A stretch of DNA of 64,000 nucleotides. It comes from Firmicutes bacterium UBA3553. Lineage in GTDB: Bacteria; Bacillota; Clostridia; Tissierellales; Sedimentibacteraceae. The notes beneath the pieces are model-generated. The model did not search any database. It was not told where the DNA came from and was given only the letters and a program-made list of their open reading frames with translations. Position numbers and translations under genes: made by a program. Location: the NCBI GenBank assembly GCA_002381185.1, contig DFOA01000064.1, positions 105,682 to 169,681 on the forward strand, written 5' to 3'. This document shows, piece by piece, positions 40,612 to 48,805 of the stretch (positions within the stretch are counted from its first letter, which is position 1; each line of letters opens with the position of its first letter).

Positions 40612-41829
40612 ATGACTACTTTAACTAAATATCTTCCTACAAGAAAGTCAAATAAAAATATAATTTTTATTATTGCTACAATAATATTCATATATATATT
40701 AGATAATTTTGCTGTAAAATTACATATAAGTCGTACAAGCATAATCAATATTATAGAACCTATATTGTGGATTAGTATATCTGTTTTTATTTGGAGATTG
40801 CCAAGCATAGGATCCAGGGCAAAACTGAGACATAAAAGCTTTATACATATTTGGGCTTTTATTTTTAGTGTAATTTACATTTTATTAAACATGCTTGCAG
40901 GTTTCTTTGATGGATTGGGAAAAAGTCCATATAATCACACTTTTCAGGGTGTCATTATGAATTTAATAGTGATAGGGGCAACTTTGATAGGAAGAGAATT
41001 TATAAGAAGCTATCTTATTAACAGCATTGTCAAAAAAGAAAACTACATGATTTTTGTTTTTGTTGCTTTTTTTATGACTATAACTACTTTTTCAATTAAT
41101 AAATATAGTGCACTAAATAACTTAGAAGGTGCAGTGACGTTTTTAGCACAGTATTTTATGCCTGAATTTTCACATAATTTATTTGCTTCATACCTGGTAT
41201 TTTTAGGTGGACCGTTATCATCGATTATATACTTGGGTATTACTCAATTATTTCATTGGATGTCACCTGTGCTTCCAAATTTAAAATGGATTAACGCTGC
41301 GTTAATAGGGATTTTGAGTCCGGTTTTCTTTTTAATGTCTTTGCAGTCATCCTACACATCACACACTAAAGAAGCAAAAAAAAGTCAAAAAAATGATGAA
41401 GATATGTTCAGCTGGATCATAACAAGTGTAGTATCTATCATGATTATTTGGTTTACAGTAGGCGTATTCCCCATATATCCTTCGGTTATAATTACAGGAA
41501 GCATGGAACCGCAAATAAAGCCCGGAGACGTAATTTTAGTTAAAAAAATATCTAGTATGGAAGATATACATAATTTAAAGATAAATGATGTAATACAGTT
41601 TCAAAGAGACGGAGTATTGATTTCTCACAGAATATTGGAAATTAAAACAGATGAAGAAAAAGGCACCTTATATAAAACCAAGGGGGATAATAATTCAGGA
41701 CCTGATACGGAATTAGTCAAGACACAGGATATTAAAGGAACAATTAAATATACTGTTCCTAAAATAGGATGGCTTACGCTTTTGATTAAAAGCGACAAGG
41801 AAATACCCATTGAAGATATAGTTTATTAA
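40612..41829 (+). CDS. sipW: SipW-like (ER-type) signal peptidase I with large N-terminal membrane domain
   Basis: 405 residues. The C-terminal 130 residues are a signal peptidase I of the archaeal/ER/SipW kind: nucleophile Ser297 (TGSMEPQIKPGDVILVKK), His339 in place of the usual Lys (GVLISHRIL), and an Asp-containing KGDNNSGPD box. Instead of SipW's one or two helices, it carries about 250 extra residues with six or seven membrane segments (with GREFIRSYL and a conserved-looking HNLFASYLVFLGGPLSS). It should process the YAxW-type exported proteins encoded beside it. Confidence 0.88.
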   Translation: MTTLTKYLPTRKSNKNIIFIIATIIFIYILDNFAVKLHISRTSIINIIEPILWISISVFIWRLPSIGSRAKLRHKSFIHIWAFIFSVIYILLNMLAGFFDGLGKSPYNHTFQGVIMNLIVIGATLIGREFIRSYLINSIVKKENYMIFVFVAFFMTITTFSINKYSALNNLEGAVTFLAQYFMPEFSHNLFASYLVFLGGPLSSIIYLGITQLFHWMSPVLPNLKWINAALIGILSPVFFLMSLQSSYTSHTKEAKKSQKNDEDMFSWIITSVVSIMIIWFTVGVFPIYPSVIITGSMEPQIKPGDVILVKKISSMEDIHNLKINDVIQFQRDGVLISHRILEIKTDEEKGTLYKTKGDNNSGPDTELVKTQDIKGTIKYTVPKIGWLTLLIKSDKEIPIEDIVY

Positions 41830-41988
41830 TACTACTAAAGTACCACTTCATGGTAATTAAGCATTAAAATTATTACACTTAAATATGAATTAAAAGTATA
41901 CCTAAGCGTGTGGTATGAGCTGACTGGCAATTATATAATTTAGTTAAATAAACCGTACAGGTTAAGCAAACTAAAAGGAGATTTTAAA
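41830..41988 (+). other. leader between sipW and the TasA-like gene
   Basis: 159 bases with small hairpins (TACCA/TGGTA; AACC/GGTT just before the ribosome site). A TATAAT occurs near 41934 without a good -35, so an internal promoter is possible. A strong AAAAGGAG precedes the TasA-like gene. Confidence 0.35.
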
Positions 41989-42729
41989 ATGAAAAAAACA
42001 AAATTAATTGCATTAACTATGGCAGTAGCCATAATGTTGATGGGAGCAGGATATGCTATTTGGTCAGACCAGGTATTCTTGGATACTACAGTAAGAACCG
42101 GTAAATTCGATATGGCAATTACATCATTAACAACCAGAACGGGAGATAGGGAAGATGCTAACCTAGCTCACAAATGGCATCAATACGATTGGACTCATTC
42201 CGGAGAAAAATCATTTAATGCCAATCAGGCAACTGTAGAATTTTTAGATTTATATCCAGGTGGAGTTGTACAACTCGATATGATGATGAAAAACTTAGGA
42301 ACTATACCAGCAAAATTAGTAAGCGTTGATGTAGAGCAAATTGGTGGAAATGAAAAGTTATATGAATATTTACAAGCTAATACTACTTGGAAAGCTGATA
42401 TTGATGGTAAAGCAGAGCCTAATGAAGAAGATAAATATGGACATGTAAATAAACAATGGTATTCAGTTGACGGTGCAATGGAAGCTTTAGTTGCAGATTT
42501 AAATAAAAATAATATAATAATTGAACCAAATGGATGGCTTAAACTAGGAGATGATACTGAGGCTGGTTGTATTTATTTTAGATTAAATCCAGATGCTGAA
42601 AATGATCTTCAAAATAAATCAGTTAAATTAAAATTCACATTCAATTGGGAACAATGGGCATCAGATTCTGATTCAAACCCATATACAAATTATGGGGGAA
42701 ATGGAGACTTTGACGAACCTAGAAACTAA
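41989..42729 (+). CDS. TasA/camelysin (CalY)-like protein, candidate major fibre subunit
   Basis: 246 residues. The SipW-class signal peptide is clear: LMGAGYAIWSDQVFLDTTVRTGKFDMAI (residues 17-44 region). The mature part is a beta-sandwich-type TasA/CalY domain: LYPGGVVQLDMMMKNLGTIPAKLVSVDVEQ is the typical region, and the end (VKLKFTFNWEQW) resembles the last strands. In Bacillus such proteins form biofilm fibres or surface metallo-proteins. A hairpin follows the gene, fitting higher expression than downstream genes. Confidence 0.85.
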   Translation: MKKTKLIALTMAVAIMLMGAGYAIWSDQVFLDTTVRTGKFDMAITSLTTRTGDREDANLAHKWHQYDWTHSGEKSFNANQATVEFLDLYPGGVVQLDMMMKNLGTIPAKLVSVDVEQIGGNEKLYEYLQANTTWKADIDGKAEPNEEDKYGHVNKQWYSVDGAMEALVADLNKNNIIIEPNGWLKLGDDTEAGCIYFRLNPDAENDLQNKSVKLKFTFNWEQWASDSDSNPYTNYGGNGDFDEPRN

Positions 42730-42754
42730 AAGCATAAACATAATTGAATAATAA

Positions 42755-42793
42755 AAAACCAAGTATAATCTAGAAATTATTATGCTTGGTTTT
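42755..42793 (+). terminator. terminator-like hairpin after the TasA-like gene
   Basis: AAAACCAAG pairs with CTTGGTTTT, extended inward by a partly paired ATAAT/ATTAT region. The T run is short (TTTTAC), so termination is probably partial, allowing read-through into the DUF5305 gene. Confidence 0.55.
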
Positions 42794-42853
42794 ACAATTT
42801 TCTGTTTATTTGCATACCGAAATTTAACATTAAACGGCCTTGGGGGAATATAC

Positions 42854-43978
42854 ATGAAGATAAAGTTTAATAAAGACATAAGAAAAATCCTAATTTCTGC
42901 TAATATAATTATTATATTAATTTTTTCATATTTAATTTATAACGAAGCATTTAATGCAGATTTTGAAGAACAAAAAAATACTGTTTATACTTACAGTAAC
43001 AAAGGTTCTATTAATTATTCCGTATATTTAAAGCCGAATAAACTTTATAATGAAAAAGTATTAGAAGAAGGAAGGTTATATATAACAGAATTTGTAGATT
43101 ATATAGATACTAATTTAAAATATGAATTTACCGGTGAAAAATCTGATAACATAAAGGCTGATTACAGTATTACTGCCAAGGTCCAAGGCTATGCAACAGA
43201 ATCAGATAAAATTATAAATATTTGGGAAAAGGATTTTCCAATTTTAACAAATAAAACGATTAACTCCTATGAAAATAAAATTTTGATAGATGAAAGAGTA
43301 AAGGTTAATCTAACTGATTACAATTCATTTGTTAAGGAGATAAAAGATGCATCAAAAATCAACTGTCAGACTAATTTAATATTATCCATGAACATTAATC
43401 TTTCTGGAAACACTGAAAAAGGTGAGGTTGAAGATTCAATAATTACAAGCCTTGAGATTCCTTTAGATGTAGCAATGTTTGAAATAACAGGAAATAACAT
43501 TGTAGATAAACCAGGAGTAATAGAGGAGACTGTACATGTACATATCCCAGTAAACAAGGTTCTAGTTATAATTTATGGAATAATTTTAACTGCTTTAATA
43601 ATCTCATTAATAACATTATTATTTTTTACTCAAACAGCACCTGAAAAAGATCTGCTCGAAAAAGAGCTAAATAAAATATTTAAAAAGCATGGTGATAGGT
43701 TAGTTGCCTTAAATTCAGATATGTCAGTTAAAAATTCTATTGAAGTTAAATCCATTGAAGATTTAGTAAAGATCTCTGATGAAACAGGTAAACCTATTTT
43801 ATATAAATATAGTGAAGCATATAAAGAAATAAATAAGTTTTATGTGTCAGGTAATGAAGAAATATTTTTACTTGATTTAACATTTTTAGATAATCCAAAA
43901 CAGGTTGATAAAACAAAAGATGTAGTATTAGAAAATAATAACGTGCAAATTAAGACAGAGTCTCAGTTAAATATATAA
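42854..43978 (+). CDS. DUF5305 family membrane protein
   Basis: 374 residues from the ATG at 42854 (GGGGGA seven bases upstream); a reading from 42782 overlaps the preceding hairpin. One N-terminal helix, an external beta-rich domain of about 220 residues, a second helix (VLVIIYGIILTALIISLITLLFF), and a cytoplasmic tail. It matches DUF5305, found beside TasA-like and SipW-like genes in clostridia and archaea. A role in assembly or export of the fibre is an inference. Confidence 0.78.
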   Translation: MKIKFNKDIRKILISANIIIILIFSYLIYNEAFNADFEEQKNTVYTYSNKGSINYSVYLKPNKLYNEKVLEEGRLYITEFVDYIDTNLKYEFTGEKSDNIKADYSITAKVQGYATESDKIINIWEKDFPILTNKTINSYENKILIDERVKVNLTDYNSFVKEIKDASKINCQTNLILSMNINLSGNTEKGEVEDSIITSLEIPLDVAMFEITGNNIVDKPGVIEETVHVHIPVNKVLVIIYGIILTALIISLITLLFFTQTAPEKDLLEKELNKIFKKHGDRLVALNSDMSVKNSIEVKSIEDLVKISDETGKPILYKYSEAYKEINKFYVSGNEEIFLLDLTFLDNPKQVDKTKDVVLENNNVQIKTESQLNI

Positions 43979-44009
43979 ATTCTGCATCCAATCAAAGGGA
44001 GTGAAATAT

Positions 44010-45365
44010 TTGAAATTTTTAAATAAATTTTTTATGACAATATTAAGAATATTTGTGATTGTTGTAATAGGAGGAGTATTAACAAGCAACTTGATGACTT
44101 ACACATTTTCAGCAAACACAAACAATACTCCTAATGTATTGGTTACAATAAACAGTGACGGTAGTATCTCACAAAACGGTAATCTCTTTGATGGCCAATT
44201 ATATCCAAGCACTGTATCAGATGCTGAAAATGGTATTGGAGGAATAAATGGTGTAATAAGAATAAATAACCAGTTCAAGAATATTGAAGTGGATAATCTG
44301 GCAATAGGTATTAAGGATATGATCATAGGCAATGATTATCCGAGAGACATTGTGTTTAATTCATTTTTACAAAATGTAAAATTAAAAATTGAAAAAGGTA
44401 TACTGCTCAATTTCAATAAAACATTAATAGAATTCACAAGTCTTGATAAAATATTATATAAAACTGATAATAATGAATATAGAGGCTATACTCTGGCTGC
44501 AAATGATAAATTCAGCCTAAACAAGGGAGATACAGTAGACTTAAAATATTCGCTGCATATGGTTAGTGAAGCTGGCAATGAACTTCAATCAGTTACTGCA
44601 CATATGCCTATATATATTAATCTTATAGGAGTATATGATACAGATGATGACGAAGATGATGATGACGAGAAAGTGGTAGTAATCAAAGATAATGAAATTC
44701 CGGTAGCAGAGCTGAATAAAAAGGACCATTTCCAATATATTCAGGGATATCCCGACAATACAGTAAGACCTAAGGGATTAATAACAAGGGAAGAGGTTGC
44801 CGCAGTATTTTACAGGCTTCTTGATCAGGGTTACCGATTGACTATATTAACAGATAAAGAAAATTTCATTGACGTTGATTCTGGCAGATGGTCATTAAAG
44901 CATATTGCAACTTTATCTAACGGGAATATAATTGAAGGTTATCCTGATGGCAGCTTCAAACCCGGAAATCCTATTACAAGAGCAGAATTAGCTGCAATAG
45001 CATCTAAATTTGATAAGCTGAGTGCTGTACAAGAAAACAGTTTTACTGATATTGAAGGTCACTGGGCAATTGAGTATATTAACTCTGCTGCTGCAAAGGG
45101 GTGGGTAAAAGGCTATCCGGATGGAACATTTAAGCCTGATCAATATATAACCAGAGCAGAATTTGTAACCTTGGTAAACAATGTATTAGGAAGAAAAGTG
45201 CATAAGGACAATATATCAGAAGGTGCAAAGGTATTTCCTGATTTATTGGAAAATATGTGGTATTATGAAGCGATGATGGAGGCTATTAACAGCCACACTC
45301 ATAAAATGGATGAAAATATGTCAGAATCATGGATTGAGATTATTTATCCCTCATTAGATTTATAA
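44010..45365 (+). CDS. SLH-domain surface protein, candidate fibre anchor
   Basis: 451 residues from the TTG at 44010, six bases after GGGAGTG; a GTG at 44001 overlaps that site. A signal peptide or anchor helix leads to a beta-rich N-terminal domain (to about 215), an acidic linker DTDDDEDDDDEK, then three S-layer-homology repeats with the motifs GYPDNTVRPKGLITREE, GYPDGSFKPGNPITRAE and GYPDGTFKPDQYITRAE. SLH repeats usually bind pyruvylated wall polymer. It closes the operon, so it is a plausible wall tether for the TasA-like fibre. Confidence 0.88.
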   Translation: MKFLNKFFMTILRIFVIVVIGGVLTSNLMTYTFSANTNNTPNVLVTINSDGSISQNGNLFDGQLYPSTVSDAENGIGGINGVIRINNQFKNIEVDNLAIGIKDMIIGNDYPRDIVFNSFLQNVKLKIEKGILLNFNKTLIEFTSLDKILYKTDNNEYRGYTLAANDKFSLNKGDTVDLKYSLHMVSEAGNELQSVTAHMPIYINLIGVYDTDDDEDDDDEKVVVIKDNEIPVAELNKKDHFQYIQGYPDNTVRPKGLITREEVAAVFYRLLDQGYRLTILTDKENFIDVDSGRWSLKHIATLSNGNIIEGYPDGSFKPGNPITRAELAAIASKFDKLSAVQENSFTDIEGHWAIEYINSAAAKGWVKGYPDGTFKPDQYITRAEFVTLVNNVLGRKVHKDNISEGAKVFPDLLENMWYYEAMMEAINSHTHKMDENMSESWIEIIYPSLDL

Positions 45366-45372
45366 AATTATT

Positions 45373-45456
45373 AGAACGATTCTTTATACTTTAACAAGTT
45401 TACTTTCAAATGTATTGCGAATGAATTTGTTAATAGCTGAGAGTCGTTCTTTTTAT
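45373..45456 (+). terminator. terminator at the end of the fibre operon
   Basis: AGAACGA (45373-45379) pairs with TCGTTCT (45444-45450), enclosing a second stem TTAACAA/TTGTTAA, and is followed by TTTTTATTT. The loop is long, but the layered stem and T run support termination. Confidence 0.6.
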
Positions 45457-45528
45457 TTGACAATTAGCCTGTTACTTAATACAATAAAAATAATTTAAAG
45501 GTGAAAAAAAAATAAAAAGGATAAAGCT

Positions 45529-46098
45529 ATGAATATAATAGATAAAAGAGAAAGACGACAGAAAGAACCGTCCCCAAATGTGGAATTAAGAAAAATAGAA
45601 AAAGATGATATGAAAGATATTTATAGGTGGTTTTCTGACAGAGAATTTTTAAAATACTACGATTACGTTCCGCCAATTCCCCTGTCTGAAGCAGAGGTAG
45701 ATAAAATATTTGATGATTATGAAAAAAATGAAGAATCGGATGTATTTTCGGTTAGGCTTATAGAAAATAATCAAATAATCGGAATAGCCGGTTATGACGA
45801 TATAGTAAAGGAAAATAAGGTTGCAACTTTATTTATTGGAATTGGAGATAAAAATATCAGAGGCAGAGGTTATGGCAGTGAAGCTTTAAGCCTTTTGCTT
45901 GAATATGGATTCAATGATTTGAATTTTCACAGGATACAGCTTAATGTTCTTGAATTTAATCATGCGGCAATTGCTTTGTATGAAAAGGCTGGTTTTATAA
46001 AAGAAGGTACATATAGGGAATTTGTTTTAAGAGACGAAAGAAGATATGATTTATATTTGTATGGAATTCTAAGAAGCGAGTGGAGTAAAATTTTATAA
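45529..46098 (+). CDS. GNAT-family N-acetyltransferase (RimJ/RimL-like)
   Basis: 189 residues. The acetyl-CoA motif is RGRGYGSEALSLLLEYGFNDLNFHRIQLNVLEFNHAAIALYEKAGF, typical of the RimJ/RimL/SpeG type. The first ~20 residues are charged. Substrate unknown: amino-terminal acetylation of a ribosomal protein or a small amine are both possible. It sits alone after the fibre operon, behind that operon's terminator. Confidence 0.85.
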   Translation: MNIIDKRERRQKEPSPNVELRKIEKDDMKDIYRWFSDREFLKYYDYVPPIPLSEAEVDKIFDDYEKNEESDVFSVRLIENNQIIGIAGYDDIVKENKVATLFIGIGDKNIRGRGYGSEALSLLLEYGFNDLNFHRIQLNVLEFNHAAIALYEKAGFIKEGTYREFVLRDERRYDLYLYGILRSEWSKIL

Positions 46099-46196
46099 AA
46101 AAGCGATACCAGATTCAGATTGATTTTTTCGTAACAATATGTTAAAATTTGCTATGTAAGATATATGACCAATTATGACATAAACTTGGAGGAGAG

Positions 46197-47018
46197 ATGA
46201 ACAGAGAGCATTTAGTTATACTTGGAGACTTCATTGGCATATTTCAAAAACTTATGACGGCAGATTTTAATATGGCTGTCAGTGATACTGAAAAAATAAT
46301 AGCGGCAATGCCCGGTAAGACAATTAATTTAAAATTAAAAAAGGGAGAAATGCTTAAGTCCGGTTCAGTTGCCTTAGAAGCTATAAATTCCGGAAATCCT
46401 ATAACCAGGATGGTGCCGAGAGAAGTTTATGGTATTCCTTATATTGGAAGAGCAATACCCTTATTTGAGGATAATGCGGTTATTGGCTGCATTATAGTTG
46501 CAGAATCATTAGATGCCAAAGAAAAGCTGATAAATATGGCCCAAAATTTATCATCAACAATAGGGCAGATAACCGCTGCTATGGAGGAAAATGCAGAAGG
46601 ACTGGAAAGGGTAGCAAGCTTAAGCTATCAAATGGAACAAGTGTCTGATGTTAATTTACAATCCGTGAAAGAAACAGACAAAATTGTTGATACTGTATAC
46701 AACATAGCAAGACAATCTAAACTTTTGGGACTTAATGCTTCAATTGAGGCAGCTCGTGCAGGGAATGCAGGGAGAGGATTTAATGTAGTTGCTTCTGAAA
46801 TCAGTCAATTGGCAGAAAACAGTACAAACTCAACAAGAAGGATTACTGATTTTTTAGAAAAACTTAAATCTGAAAATGAAAAGGTAAACAAGACAAGCCA
46901 GGAGTTATCGCTTATATTAAATCAAATAGCAGCAGCAACTGAGGAAGTAAGCGCAGCAACTCAATCCTTATCAAATATGTCGTCAGAGATGGTCAACATG
47001 GCTGAAAACTTAATATAG
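46197..47018 (+). CDS. soluble methyl-accepting chemotaxis-like signalling protein
   Basis: 273 residues without membrane helices. Residues 1-110 form a ligand-binding-type domain (MTADFNMAVSDTEKIIAAMPG ... GYPYIGRAIPLF-like segment) also seen in small clostridial receptors. The rest is a shortened MCP signalling hairpin with the conserved tip SKLLGLNASIEAARAGNAGRGFNVVASEISQLAENS. It would couple a cytosolic signal to CheA/CheW, which are not in the window. TTGGAGGAG precedes the ATG. Confidence 0.82.
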   Translation: MNREHLVILGDFIGIFQKLMTADFNMAVSDTEKIIAAMPGKTINLKLKKGEMLKSGSVALEAINSGNPITRMVPREVYGIPYIGRAIPLFEDNAVIGCIIVAESLDAKEKLINMAQNLSSTIGQITAAMEENAEGLERVASLSYQMEQVSDVNLQSVKETDKIVDTVYNIARQSKLLGLNASIEAARAGNAGRGFNVVASEISQLAENSTNSTRRITDFLEKLKSENEKVNKTSQELSLILNQIAAATEEVSAATQSLSNMSSEMVNMAENLI

Positions 47019-47052
47019 TCAGTGGATCTTTAAGACTTTATTTTAAAAATAA

Positions 47053-47083
47053 AAAAATGGAACGGCGGTGCCGTTCCATTTTT
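47053..47083. terminator. bidirectional terminator between the chemoreceptor-like gene and trxA
   Basis: A perfect 14-base stem AAAAATGGAACGGC/GCCGTTCCATTTTT around GGT, with A and T runs on both sides, sits between convergent genes. Confidence 0.85.
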
Positions 47084-47085
47084 AA

Positions 47086-47418
47086 TTATGATGCTATGTG
47101 ATTGTCGAGCATTCTTGTAAAGGAATTTAACGGTTTAACACCTATTTCCTTAGCTGCAATTTTACCGTCCTTGTAAAGTATTACTGTAGGAATGCTTTGA
47201 ATACCGTAACGGATTGAGAGCTCCTGCTGTTGGTCCACATCAACCTTGGCAACAGTAATTTTTCCGTCATATTGCTCTGATAATTTTTCTATTACAGGCG
47301 CAATCATTCTGCATGGTGCGCACCAGGTAGCCCAGAAGTCTACTAAAACAAATTTTTCATTAGCCAGTAAATCATCAAACTCCTTAGTGGTGCTTACATA
47401 TTTTATTTTTTCTGACAT
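47086..47418 (-). CDS. trxA: thioredoxin
   Basis: 110 residues. The active site WATWCAPCRM differs from the common WCGPC by Ala for Gly, as in several clostridial thioredoxins. The cis-Pro segment SIPTVILYKDGK is intact. It is reduced by the reductase encoded immediately upstream (one base apart) and serves as a general disulfide reductant. It is the last gene of hxlR-trxB-trxA. Confidence 0.95.
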   Translation of the reverse strand: MSEKIKYVSTTKEFDDLLANEKFVLVDFWATWCAPCRMIAPVIEKLSEQYDGKITVAKVDVDQQQELSIRYGIQSIPTVILYKDGKIAAKEIGVKPLNSFTRMLDNHIAS

Positions 47419-47419
47419 T

Positions 47420-48271
47420 TTAATTCTCCTTAATTTTATCTATTTGTAAAGCTGCATGTTGTGCAGCAATTAACCCTTCGCTTACTGCCTTTGAAAGCTG
47501 CAGCGGCTTACCTGTAATATCTCCGGATGCATAAACACCCTCGATGTTTGTTTCCATATTTTTGTTGACTGCTATAAAATTTCCTTCTGTTTCCAATCCC
47601 TCAATTAAGGCGGTAGGTGCAACAGCATCTCTTAACATAAATACAGCATCTGCGGGTACATTTCCTTCACCTATAACAACCGCCTCAACCTTACTGCTGC
47701 CAACAACTTCTGAAATTGTACCGTTGATATATTTAATGCTCTCATTTAATTCTCCTGAACGCAGTCTTTTTGAAACAAATGTTACATTAACACCAATACT
47801 GCTTAAGTAATTTGCCTCTTCCAATGCTTCTTTCGACTGGTCCCAGACTATGGCATTTTTTCCTCTGTAAAGCATCCCGTCGCAGGTTGCACAGTAGCTA
47901 ACTCCAATGCCCAACAGTCTTCCTTCTCCCGGCAGCTCCTTTACTTTAGAAATTCCCATAGCAAGTATTACTTTTTTTGCTTCTTCTATTTCTCCGTTTA
48001 TATTAACCATGAAGCTTTCACCCATAGGGAGAATGTTTACAACTTTGCCTTCCTCTATTTTTATGTTCATAGCTTCTGCGTGTTCTTTGAACTTATTCAT
48101 TAATTCTTTTCCGCTTATGTTATAAAAGCCAAGATGGTTGTCAACTCTTTCTGCTTTTGATAAGTAATTTTCTTTGTTAGAAAAAATGCGCACTGTCTTT
48201 CCTCTGGTTACTGCATTTACAGCTGCAGACAGGCCTGCAGGACCGGCACCCACTATTAATATATCTACCAT
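47420..48271 (-). CDS. trxB: flavin thioredoxin reductase, ferredoxin-dependent (FFTR)-like
   Basis: 283 residues, shorter than NADPH-type TrxB (about 310). The FAD motif GAGPAGLSAAVNA and the redox pair CATC (127-130) are present. At the usual NADPH site, however, the GGGDSA motif is replaced by VWDQSKEALEEANYL and the HRRxxxR motif by SKRLRSGE. This is the pattern of clostridial flavin enzymes that use ferredoxin instead of NADPH. Partner trxA follows directly. Ferredoxin use is inference from the missing motifs. Confidence 0.82.
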   Translation of the reverse strand: MVDILIVGAGPAGLSAAVNAVTRGKTVRIFSNKENYLSKAERVDNHLGFYNISGKELMNKFKEHAEAMNIKIEEGKVVNILPMGESFMVNINGEIEEAKKVILAMGISKVKELPGEGRLLGIGVSYCATCDGMLYRGKNAIVWDQSKEALEEANYLSSIGVNVTFVSKRLRSGELNESIKYINGTISEVVGSSKVEAVVIGEGNVPADAVFMLRDAVAPTALIEGLETEGNFIAVNKNMETNIEGVYASGDITGKPLQLSKAVSEGLIAAQHAALQIDKIKEN

Positions 48272-48283
48272 AGTTTTCTCTCC

Positions 48284-48718
48284 TTATTCATTTGGATCTA
48301 TTACTTCAAGCTCATTTATTTCAACATTTTTATTGCATTCCGGGCAGTAATATCTGTGTTCAATACTGCTTTTGCAACCCTTATGTATTATTTTTTTATA
48401 GCACTTGTTCAGATGCTTTTGTCCCCACAGCATCAGGCTGTTGAATACATCCACCAAATCCAGACCTTTTTCCGTAAGAATATATTTATATCTGGGTGGA
48501 TGTGTTTGATAGAGTTCTCTTATAATAAGCTCATCAGCCTCCATTGTTTTGAGGCGTTCAGATAAAAGGTTTGTAGCAATTCCTTCAAGACCATCCTGAA
48601 TATCCTTATATGTTTCACATCCTGTTAAAATGCGGTGCAGTATCAACAGAGACCATTTGTCACCAATTATATTCAATGTCTGAGCAATATCACAGGGCAA
48701 ATTATATTGAATTTTCAT
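48284..48718 (-). CDS. HxlR-family winged-helix regulator
   Basis: 144 residues. HxlR/MarR-like HTH: CDIAQTLNIIGDKWSLLILHRIL ... LLSERLKTMEADELI...PPRYKYILTEKGLDLVDV. Cys9 in PCDIAQTL is the redox-type Cys of many HxlR proteins, and a Cys pair (YYCPECNKN) near the C-terminus may bind a metal. First gene of a redox operon with trxB and trxA, thirteen bases before trxB, so thiol-stress sensing is a reasonable idea. Confidence 0.85.
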   Translation of the reverse strand: MKIQYNLPCDIAQTLNIIGDKWSLLILHRILTGCETYKDIQDGLEGIATNLLSERLKTMEADELIIRELYQTHPPRYKYILTEKGLDLVDVFNSLMLWGQKHLNKCYKKIIHKGCKSSIEHRYYCPECNKNVEINELEVIDPNE

Positions 48719-48805
48719 TTTTTCTCCTTGTAATTGGGCATCTTATCTGATGCCCATAATGACAGTTTCAATATTATTAATTATAAACAAATCATATAAA
48801 TTTAT

